12,685 nucleotides of DNA, from the NCBI GenBank assembly GCA_963644945.1, contig CAVIQK010000016.1, forward strand, positions 1 through 12,685. The letters run 5' to 3'. The notes beneath the pieces are model-generated. The model saw only the letters and a program-made list of their open reading frames with translations, did no database searches and was not told where the DNA came from. The translations under genes were made by a program, and so were the position numbers. This document shows, piece by piece, positions 7,061 to 12,685 of this stretch. Source of the DNA: CAVIQK01 sp963644945 (GTDB lineage Bacteria > Bacillota > Clostridia > Christensenellales > DTU072). Every line of letters starts with the position of its first letter. The stretch's first letter is position 1.

Positions 7061-9304
7061 CTATTTTGCGCCACATCTCCAAGTGTCATTTTTATCGGCA
7101 AAGGTCAATTTTTTCTTTTTGATTATCTTTGCATTTGCCTTGTCCAAAATCCATTTAGCGTCATCAAGAATTTGATAATCATAGCGTATAACGTCGCATT
7201 CTTCCTCTGTTTTGCCCGTAACTTCCGCACGGATTTTTCTATATTCCACAAGTCCGTCAAACGTCGTAAGGCACCCATGTCGGCGCAGTTCGAAGTCTTT
7301 GAATATGCCCTGTTTCATCTTGTATATCGGCATCGGGATCACGCCGCAAGTGATCATATAAGCATTCCATCTTTGATGTTCTTGCATCGCCATACGTCCC
7401 CTTAGTGTGCCGAAATCGAAGGCGTCGTTGCAATAATTGACAACCGATCTGCCCTCAACCGTCTTGCCGCTTTTTTGAATTTCATCGTCCTTTTGATACT
7501 GTTGCAAAAACTCTTGGCTCGCATCCTGTTCGGGTGACGATTTGTCGCAATAGTCATATCCCATCAGTTGCAGTTTCATGCGTAGCGCAAGCACGCCGTA
7601 GATATTCGCGTCTCTTTGAATTCTGCTTTGCGTATACCATTCTGCAATTGCTTTTTTCTTTTCTTTTTGCTTGTCAACGTCGACGATTTTGCCGTTTGCC
7701 ACACTTTGTGCATTACAATCGGGCGTTTGATATTCGGCAGCATAGGCAAGTGCATAGCAGATATGCCTGTCAAGAGCCATTCTCTCACTCTTTTCGTTGA
7801 CGATAGTGTCAATGTTGTACACCAATTTGTTCTCGTCTCCAAAAACGATATAGTCCGCACTGCCGTCAAACCTGTCAATCACTTTATGCTTAAACTTGCC
7901 ATCTCGGATTTTGACAAACACCTTGGTGTAGTCAAATATTTCCCATTCTTTGAGTTTTGAGCAAATTTTTTCCGCAAAATCGAGGTTTTCGAGATCCGAT
8001 CCGAACGCAACGATCAGATAGTTGAAATTTCTCTCGTTTTCTTTTGCGATAAGGTTGTTGTGAAGAGATGTATAAAAATCGTCATCGTTCACATCCAGTT
8101 TGAAAAACGCTTCTTTTGCGAGTTTTTCGGGAAGAGGCAAGCAATCTTTTCCGTCGATATCCTGCGCAATACGATAGTAATCGTGATTGAGATTTTTGTC
8201 GTTGCGTGCGTCTTCCTTGTCGTATATCCAATAATTAACCGCTTTTTGTATCGTCTTGCCGTCTTTGATTGTCATAAACTGGTTGTTTTCAACGGATGCA
8301 AGAAAAATTTGTCTGTTGGTTTTGCCAAAGCCGAGCATAGCAACGTTGATAGATACATTGGATTTGATTGTAGCGCTGTCAAAATCGATTTGCGTTTCAT
8401 CCATAAATTCGGTGAGCGGATATTTGTCAATGAAATCGTATGCAACGAGTTTGTACTTGTTGACAAAATGCACAAGCCCCGACGATGCTTTGACAAACTT
8501 GTCGAAAATCGACACATTTTCGGGTTCGCCGAACACGTATGCATTAAGTCCTCTCTCGCTGTCGGCAACACAGTCCTCGATGGACATATCGTCGATCACG
8601 TCCACAATTTGTTCGACAAAAGCAAGGTTATTTTTATCGTCGCCCGTATTGACAATTACCTCAACGCTACGGTTTGAATAATCTTTGAATAGTTCACGCA
8701 ATTTTTTTGCAAAATCGTCCGAGGAATTCACCTTTGCGTATGCAATTTTTTCAACAAAAGCAAAATTTTTCAAATCGTCGGTTATAGAATCGGACACGAG
8801 AATACACTTTTGGTGCGCGCCTTTTTTCATCACGGATTTTGCAATAGCTTTGTTTTGCGGATTATATCCGACGATAACGTAGCATTTTTTGCTTTTCTTT
8901 GCTTTCTTTTTCCAGACATAATTCAAAATTCTTCTGCCTGCAATCGTCAATGCTAAAAAGCTTGCATTGAGCGCAACAAAAACGAAGCACGTAATCATTG
9001 CCGCCTTAAAGAGCGGATTTGCGTTCATAAGAGGTTCCGCAGTCGAATAGTCATACTTCAAAACAACAAGATCGACACTTGACTTTACCGCCTCAACGAT
9101 AGACTCTCCAACCGACGATCCGTTGAACGAGTGCGCAAGATAAAACAGCGGAATGGCAACAAAATAAATTGCCCAAAACTTGCCTTTTTTGTAGTTTTTG
9201 TAATATTCAAGTCTGTCTGCTCTGCCTCGTTTTGCAACGTTGATTGCCGAAGTCAACGCAATCGCTATCATAACGGCAAAACAAATCCAAATCACAATAT
9301 TCAT
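7061..9304 (-). CDS. Membrane protein with two RCK/TrkA-N-like domains and a C-terminal RyR domain
   Basis: The product has 747 residues. Hydrophobic segments at about 3-23, 44-60 and 101-122 are followed by a basic stretch, so most of the protein is probably cytoplasmic. Two Rossmann-type nucleotide-binding units follow: CYVIVGYNPQNKAIA near 141 and VAMLGFGKTNRQ near 320, reminiscent of the TrkA-N/RCK pairs of ligand-gated channels. The region near 633-715 matches the RyR family: MAMQEHQRW, then RRHGCL..FDGL and EE.DVIRYD. No K+-channel selectivity signature (TVGYG) is visible. RyR modules in bacteria belong to families linked to nucleotide signalling and conflict systems. The gene diverges from the GNAT/TIR operon across 239 bp. 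The ATG at 9304 has AGAGGA at good spacing. Role as sensor, channel or effector is inferred. Confidence 0.8.
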   Translation of the reverse strand: MNIVIWICFAVMIAIALTSAINVAKRGRADRLEYYKNYKKGKFWAIYFVAIPLFYLAHSFNGSSVGESIVEAVKSSVDLVVLKYDYSTAEPLMNANPLFKAAMITCFVFVALNASFLALTIAGRRILNYVWKKKAKKSKKCYVIVGYNPQNKAIAKSVMKKGAHQKCILVSDSITDDLKNFAFVEKIAYAKVNSSDDFAKKLRELFKDYSNRSVEVIVNTGDDKNNLAFVEQIVDVIDDMSIEDCVADSERGLNAYVFGEPENVSIFDKFVKASSGLVHFVNKYKLVAYDFIDKYPLTEFMDETQIDFDSATIKSNVSINVAMLGFGKTNRQIFLASVENNQFMTIKDGKTIQKAVNYWIYDKEDARNDKNLNHDYYRIAQDIDGKDCLPLPEKLAKEAFFKLDVNDDDFYTSLHNNLIAKENERNFNYLIVAFGSDLENLDFAEKICSKLKEWEIFDYTKVFVKIRDGKFKHKVIDRFDGSADYIVFGDENKLVYNIDTIVNEKSERMALDRHICYALAYAAEYQTPDCNAQSVANGKIVDVDKQKEKKKAIAEWYTQSRIQRDANIYGVLALRMKLQLMGYDYCDKSSPEQDASQEFLQQYQKDDEIQKSGKTVEGRSVVNYCNDAFDFGTLRGRMAMQEHQRWNAYMITCGVIPMPIYKMKQGIFKDFELRRHGCLTTFDGLVEYRKIRAEVTGKTEEECDVIRYDYQILDDAKWILDKANAKIIKKKKLTFADKNDTWRCGAK

Positions 9305-9332
9305 ATACGTCCTCTAAAACTTTGATATTAGC

Positions 9333-9361
9333 ATCTTATCACAATATCTGTTTTTTGCATA
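9333..9361 (-). promoter_or_regulatory. Probable extended -10 promoter of the RyR gene
   Basis: On the minus strand TAAGAT (9333-9338) is preceded by TGA, an extended -10. The hexamer 17 bp upstream (TATGCA, 9356-9361) is a poor -35. The call rests mainly on the -10 and its position about 30 bp before the start codon. Confidence 0.4.
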
Positions 9362-9452
9362 GACATTATGCATTTTTTTGCCAAATGAGTTCAAAAGCCA
9401 AGAATATTATGACAAAACGTATACAAATTTTGTGATATTATGGAAATTGCTA

Positions 9453-9481
9453 TTGCAAATTTGCCGTAGGCATGATAAAAT
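9453..9481 (+). promoter_or_regulatory. Promoter of the GNAT/TIR operon
   Basis: TTGCAA (9453-9458) and TAAAAT (9476-9481) are exactly 17 bp apart, with TGA before the -10. The operon start codon lies 62 bp downstream. It is divergent from the RyR-gene promoter, with about 90 bp between the two, so one regulator could control both arms. Confidence 0.6.
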
Positions 9482-9512
9482 TACTTTATAACTGTGTATA
9501 GGAGAGTGCACG

Positions 9513-9554
9513 TTGCGTTCAATAAACTCAACCGCAAAACGATATGAAACTTGA
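9513..9554 (+). other. Possible 13-codon leader ORF overlapping the GNAT start
   Basis: AGGAG (9500-9504) is placed 8 nt before a TTG at 9513. The frame runs 13 codons to a TGA at 9552-9554, overlapping the GNAT ATG. Another frame from a GTG at 9506 ends in an ATGA overlap exactly at that start. Either could deliver ribosomes to the GNAT start, which lacks its own ribosome site. This is speculative, as both frames use non-ATG starts. Confidence 0.25.
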
Positions 9555-10644
9555 AAGATTGTCCGAAACAAACAAAAAACACCTTGCCGCCGCAATGGCT
9601 CTTTACGAGCAGTCATTTCCTTATCTTGAAAAGAGAAGTGAAGGCGAACAGGCACGAGTGCTCGGCAAATCCGATTATCATTTTGATTTCATAACAGACA
9701 ATGACAATTTCGTTGGCATTTTGGCGTATTGGGAGAAAGACAACTTTATATACGTCGAACATTTTGCGATTCTCCCCGAACTCCGTGGCAATAGCTATGG
9801 CACAAAAGCACTCGACGCGCTCAAACAACAGACTGAAAAAAGTATTGTTTTGGAGATAGATCAGCCTGTTGACGACACAAGCGTAAAAAGATTCGATTTC
9901 TATCAAAAACGCGGTTTCGTCATGAACTCTCACGCTCATATTCAAGCGAAATATCACCTTGGTGACGGTGAGTTGCAGCTCAAAATTCTCTCATATCCGC
10001 GTGAGATAACAAAAGACGAGTACATCTCTTTCAAGAGTTTTATCGACAACGAGGTGAGTGTCAAACCGATAGATGAACTCACAGTGCGTCCTATGCAGGA
10101 TTGCGACGACAAAATGCAGGTTGCAAAACTCATTTATCTCAGCGACAGATACATTTATCCCTATTGGTTCGACTCAATCGAGGACGGCGAGAAGGTTATT
10201 GCACAAATGACGTCGCTTCCAACCCTTTACAATCAAAAAAACATCACGGTTGCGGTCACAAAGGATGGTTTTGTCGTAGGAGCAATGGTGTCGAAGCGTG
10301 CCCCCGTCGTTGAAAACGAAGAGGATATTCGTAAAGCATTCGAGCAGGCTGGTGTAAAGTGCGACGAACGCACGCACAAAATCTATTGCGACTATTACGC
10401 AAAGATGTTCGATGACAAGGATTATTATTACGTGGCAAATGTTACTGTGGATCCAATGTTTCGTGGCAAGGGTATCGCATCAAAACTCATTACTCAAACG
10501 GTGAGTGACAAAGGCGAATGCCACCTAGAATGTGTTATAGCAAATCCGGGCGCGTGGAAACTTTATCAGAGGCTCGGATTTGAAATCGTCGAGGAATATC
10601 CCGGCGTATTCGATGTGCCGTGCTATGCCATGGTCAAAAAATAA
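9544..10644 (+). CDS. Tandem GNAT-family N-acetyltransferase
   Basis: This is a 366-residue protein with two GNAT folds. The first (about 1-150) has the acetyl-CoA pyrophosphate-binding loop as LPELRGNSYGTKAL near 78-92 and an FYQKRGF end. The second (about 180-366) has VDPMFRGKGIASKLI near 302-317 and the conserved N..A..LY.RLGF end at about 335-346. The second copy matches the R/Q-x-x-G-x-G/A pattern better, so it is the likelier active domain. The substrate is unknown: small molecules, proteins or aminoacyl groups are all possible. It is first in a two-gene operon, ending 9 bp before the TIR gene. The ATG at 9544 is the only possible start after an in-frame stop, yet no Shine-Dalgarno lies next to it. 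An AGGAG 40 bp upstream suggests coupling through a short leader frame. Confidence 0.88.
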   Translation: MKLERLSETNKKHLAAAMALYEQSFPYLEKRSEGEQARVLGKSDYHFDFITDNDNFVGILAYWEKDNFIYVEHFAILPELRGNSYGTKALDALKQQTEKSIVLEIDQPVDDTSVKRFDFYQKRGFVMNSHAHIQAKYHLGDGELQLKILSYPREITKDEYISFKSFIDNEVSVKPIDELTVRPMQDCDDKMQVAKLIYLSDRYIYPYWFDSIEDGEKVIAQMTSLPTLYNQKNITVAVTKDGFVVGAMVSKRAPVVENEEDIRKAFEQAGVKCDERTHKIYCDYYAKMFDDKDYYYVANVTVDPMFRGKGIASKLITQTVSDKGECHLECVIANPGAWKLYQRLGFEIVEEYPGVFDVPCYAMVKK

Positions 10645-10653
10645 AGAGGAATT

Positions 10654-11958
10654 ATGGACGTTTTTATCAGTTATCGCCGTGACGGTGGCTTTGCGTTTGC
10701 AAGACTCATTTACGAGTGGCTTCACCGCGAAAACATCTCTGTGTTTCTTGATCTCGAGGAGTTGAGATCAGGTCCGTTCAACGAAAAACTTTATTCCGCA
10801 ATCGAGGATGCAACAAACTTTGTTCTTATTCTTCCCTCTCACGCCCTCGATCGTTGCGTTAACGAAAACGATTGGCTCAGGCTTGAAATCGAACACGCGA
10901 TCAAAAATAAAAAGAATATCATCCCCATCATGGTGGATGGTTTCGATTTTCCAAAGGAACTGCCGCTCACGATGCAAATGCTTCCCTTCTTTAATGGTGT
11001 GCAGATAAGCAGAGAATATTTCGACGCGTCCATGGTCAAACTCATATCCATGCTTCAAGGCATCCAAAAGGGCGAAAACGACGAAGATCTTTTGTCGCGA
11101 CACGACGACGTGAGATATTACATTGACGAGGACTTGAAGGAAAAACACCGCTTGCAATCGGAAGACCTTCTTCTCGACAAGTATGAAGCGCCCGTAATAC
11201 GAGACTTGCTCGACGGCAAAAAGGACGTTGTATGTCTTGACGTGAATGTGCTCAATCACGAAAGCGCGTTCCAACGTTTTGAAAACCCCCAGGTATCGAA
11301 AGTTATCGCCCTCACCTATTCAAATGAGGTTGCTGAGCGAGGAAATGCCGAAAGAAAAGACAACAATATTCAATTTTTCACAACGCAATTCGAGGCAGAC
11401 GACTTTGAAGACAAACTTGAAGAATATCTCGATGCAGTTGATGCCGATGGCATAGATTTTGTGTGCTTAAGCATGGCAATTATGGACTTCAAAAAGCCAT
11501 TTCGCATCCTGCAAGCTATTCGCAACTGCCTCAACGACGATGCTGTGATGATAATTCGTGACGTTGACGATGGTGCAGTGTTTGCCTACCCTGACAACGA
11601 CGGGCTCTTCCGCAAAATGCAATCTTACTACATTCACAACAAGTACAGCGGATTCCGCTACACCGGAAGGCAAATCTATTCGTACGTGCGCAAAATGGAG
11701 CCCAAAACAATTCGTCTTGAAAAGTACGGCATTGCAACTGCGGACATGTCACGCAAGGACAAAAAACTGCTCTTCGAAGCATGGTTCAGTTTCATACCCA
11801 ACGACTTTGGCAGAATGCTCCGTGAAAATCCCGATTCCAAAATTTCCCAAGAAGTCGTTGATTTTTGCGCTAACCACTATGACGAGCTCAACGAACAGTT
11901 TTTTTCAAGCGAAACCATTTTTTCGGCAGGTTACGTTATCTATTCAGTCCGATTCTAA
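10654..11958 (+). CDS. TIR domain fused to a methyltransferase-like domain
   Basis: The product has 434 residues. Residues 1 to about 140 are a TIR domain: FISYRR (4-9), VFLDLEELRSG (30-40), ALDRC (64-68), NDWLRLEIEHA (72-82) and IIPIMVDGF (89-97). Aligned by eye with human SARM1, Asp33, Gly40, Cys68, Trp74 and Glu78 fall on D594, G601, C629, W638 and the catalytic E642, so NAD+ cleavage is likely. Residues about 165-434 resemble a class I SAM methyltransferase: VVCLDVNVLN (192-201), a second strand with KVIALTYSNE, DFVCLSMAIMDF (268-279) and IIRDVDDG (300-307). The usual G-x-G-x-G loop is missing, so this half may bind a ligand rather than methylate. The start has AGAGGA at 10645-10650 and the gene is cotranscribed with the GNAT gene. 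I infer a signalling or defence role; TIR activity is the best-supported part. Confidence 0.88.
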   Translation: MDVFISYRRDGGFAFARLIYEWLHRENISVFLDLEELRSGPFNEKLYSAIEDATNFVLILPSHALDRCVNENDWLRLEIEHAIKNKKNIIPIMVDGFDFPKELPLTMQMLPFFNGVQISREYFDASMVKLISMLQGIQKGENDEDLLSRHDDVRYYIDEDLKEKHRLQSEDLLLDKYEAPVIRDLLDGKKDVVCLDVNVLNHESAFQRFENPQVSKVIALTYSNEVAERGNAERKDNNIQFFTTQFEADDFEDKLEEYLDAVDADGIDFVCLSMAIMDFKKPFRILQAIRNCLNDDAVMIIRDVDDGAVFAYPDNDGLFRKMQSYYIHNKYSGFRYTGRQIYSYVRKMEPKTIRLEKYGIATADMSRKDKKLLFEAWFSFIPNDFGRMLRENPDSKISQEVVDFCANHYDELNEQFFSSETIFSAGYVIYSVRF

Positions 11959-11984
11959 GCATATTAAATATTACTGAACATCAC

Positions 11985-12011
11985 AAAAGCGGTCTCGCGT
12001 TGGCCGCTTTT
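11985..12011 (+). terminator. First hairpin after the TIR gene
   Basis: AAAAGCGG and CCGCTTTT form an 8-bp stem with an 11-nt loop, 26 nt after the TIR-gene stop, ending in a short T-run. Confidence 0.6.
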
Positions 12012-12015
12012 CTTA

Positions 12016-12058
12016 TACAAAAAAGCGGAGTTGTGAATGATAACTCCGCTTTTGCCGT
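12016..12058. terminator. Second, bidirectional hairpin terminator
   Basis: AAAAGCGGAGTT (12021-12032) and AACTCCGCTTTT (12042-12053) make a perfect 12-bp stem with a 9-nt loop. It has T-runs on both strands (six T on the minus side). It backs up the first terminator for the TIR operon and serves the minus-strand gene ending at 12156. Its outer arms are identical to those of the first hairpin, so alternative pairing between the two is possible. Confidence 0.75.
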
Positions 12059-12155
12059 ATTTCGGCGAGTATTTTGGGTAGATTTGTATACCAACTTGTA
12101 CCATACCGAGTATTCCACCTCGATATCTCTTACATCGTAATTATTGTCTTTCTTG

Positions 12156-12389
12156 TTATATAATCGCATCTTGGTAGTAGACCGAAACATAACCTTTATA
12201 CTCATTTTCTTTACCGAGTATCTTGTGACAATTCTTTCCGACGTCATCGAAAGCACGTGTGTATTGCTTGCCATTTTTAGAAATGCACTTACAAAACAGT
12301 GTACCTTCATCGTTAAGAAATCCGAGACCGGATAACTTGTAGTCAGAGTTTCCTCTGGCTTTTCTGATTGAATAAACTACTTTTTTCAT
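12156..12389 (-). CDS. Small hypothetical protein (77 aa)
   Basis: The ATG at 12389 (MKKVVYSIRKARGNSDY and on) is preceded by CGGAGG with 11 nt spacing. The frame is also open upstream to 12494, but that part has no ribosome site and contains the likely promoter, so I prefer 12389. The protein is Lys- and Tyr-rich with three Cys; it has no signal peptide and no family I recognise. After its TAA the next frame stays open for about 60 codons (KKDNNYDVRDIEVEYSVWYK), which looks protein-like. The gene could therefore be a frameshifted version of a longer protein. It is convergent with the TIR operon across the shared terminators. Confidence 0.5.
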   Translation of the reverse strand: MKKVVYSIRKARGNSDYKLSGLGFLNDEGTLFCKCISKNGKQYTRAFDDVGKNCHKILGKENEYKGYVSVYYQDAII

Positions 12390-12466
12390 CTTTGGATTTA
12401 CCTCCGTTTTTTTATTAGCCTTTCGGCAAAGACGGGGTAGCACCGAAAAAAGCAATTTGTATGCTT

Positions 12467-12494
12467 TTATTAAAATTAGTCTCACGGAAGTCAA
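12467..12494 (-). promoter_or_regulatory. Possible promoter of the small hypothetical gene
   Basis: On the minus strand TTGACT (12489-12494) and TAATAA (12467-12472) are 16 bp apart. The -35 is good and the -10 only moderate. The leader then carries a small TTTCGG/CCGAAA hairpin before the GGAGG site. Confidence 0.35.
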
Positions 12495-12585
12495 CGAAAC
12501 AAGGACAAAATTGTTGCGTAAAATTTTTTATTGTAAGTAGCAATAGTAGTCCTTTAAATTTTGAATATTTAATTTTTTGTGGTAA

Positions 12586-12624
12586 AATAAAAAAAGAGTC
12601 AAACCTAAATTAGATTTAACTCTT
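12586..12624 (-). terminator. Strong Rho-independent terminator, minus strand
   Basis: Read on the minus strand, a 14-bp stem (two G-T wobbles) with an ATT loop occupies 12594-12624 and is followed by a run of seven T. It lies 17 nt past the stop of the gene fragment at the right edge. Between it and position 12495 I see no gene. Confidence 0.75.
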
Positions 12625-12640
12625 AGTATCTTTGAAGTTT

Positions 12641-12685
12641 TCAGTGACAATTTTTCCCGTTTACTTCCGCTTTTAACTGTGCTAC
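12641..12685 (-). CDS. 3' end of a gene running in from the right edge
   Basis: The last 14 codons (VAQLKAEVNGKNCH) end in TGA at 12641-12643, directly before a strong terminator, which supports a genuine gene end. Too little is present to name the family. Confidence 0.4.
   Translation of the reverse strand, partial: VAQLKAEVNGKNCH

Noticed and set aside
6953..7405. 150-residue plus-strand open frame
   Set aside because: Most of it overlaps the 3' part of the RyR gene in antisense; no Shine-Dalgarno and no domain-like composition.
8060..8677. 205-residue open frame on the plus strand
   Set aside because: It lies entirely antisense to the RyR protein gene, has no ribosome site and shows no recognisable family; it is an open shadow frame.
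12551..12587. Plus-strand promoter-like TTGAAT and TAAAAT
   Set aside because: Nothing but a minus-strand terminator and gene end lies downstream; chance in an AT-rich stretch.

Overview
The window reads like AT-rich DNA of an uncultured gut-type Firmicute (Clostridia-like). The evidence is strong GGAGG-type Shine-Dalgarno sites, standard code usage (TGG for Trp, TGA as a stop), TGn-extended -10 promoters, a large BspA-like leucine-rich-repeat lipoprotein, an AAA/DUF4143 ATPase and serine-recombinase debris. Genus or family cannot be fixed from the sequence alone.

Layout. (1) 1-4413: a phase-variable-looking promoter (a run of nine G between -35 and -10) drives a 1406-residue lipoprotein. 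It has about eleven Cys/His repeats followed by BspA-type leucine-rich repeats. (2) 4453-6281, minus strand: a stub resembling the C-terminal end of a large serine recombinase, then an intact AAA_14/DUF4143 ATPase with its own promoter. Just upstream of that promoter lie 19-bp direct repeats at a 33-bp period. (3) 6340-6922: a very AT-rich scar with the decayed 3' part of a plus-strand gene and a perfect 36-nt palindromic terminator. (4) 7061-11958: a compact cassette with two divergent arms. The left arm is one membrane protein with three transmembrane segments, two TrkA-N/RCK-like Rossmann units and a C-terminal RyR domain. The right arm is a two-gene operon encoding a tandem GNAT acetyltransferase and a TIR domain fused to a methyltransferase-like domain. 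Two hairpin terminators close it. (5) 12156-12685, minus strand: a small unknown gene and, at the window edge, the last 14 codons of another gene with its own terminator.

The most interesting part is the 7.1-12.0 kb cassette. Its TIR domain keeps the residues that matter for NAD+ cleavage in SARM1-type TIRs. It is fused to a Rossmann methyltransferase fold whose SAM-binding glycine motif is degenerate, and it is paired with a membrane protein carrying RCK-like and RyR modules. TIR enzymes make nucleotide signals or deplete NAD+, and RyR and RCK-type modules belong to families that sense nucleotide ligands. A working model is therefore a nucleotide-centred conflict or antiphage system: the TIR-methyltransferase is sensor/enzyme, the GNAT a modifier or regulator, and the RyR protein the membrane effector or receptor. 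This model is inference from domain content and layout. Mobile-element debris on the left supports an accessory region.
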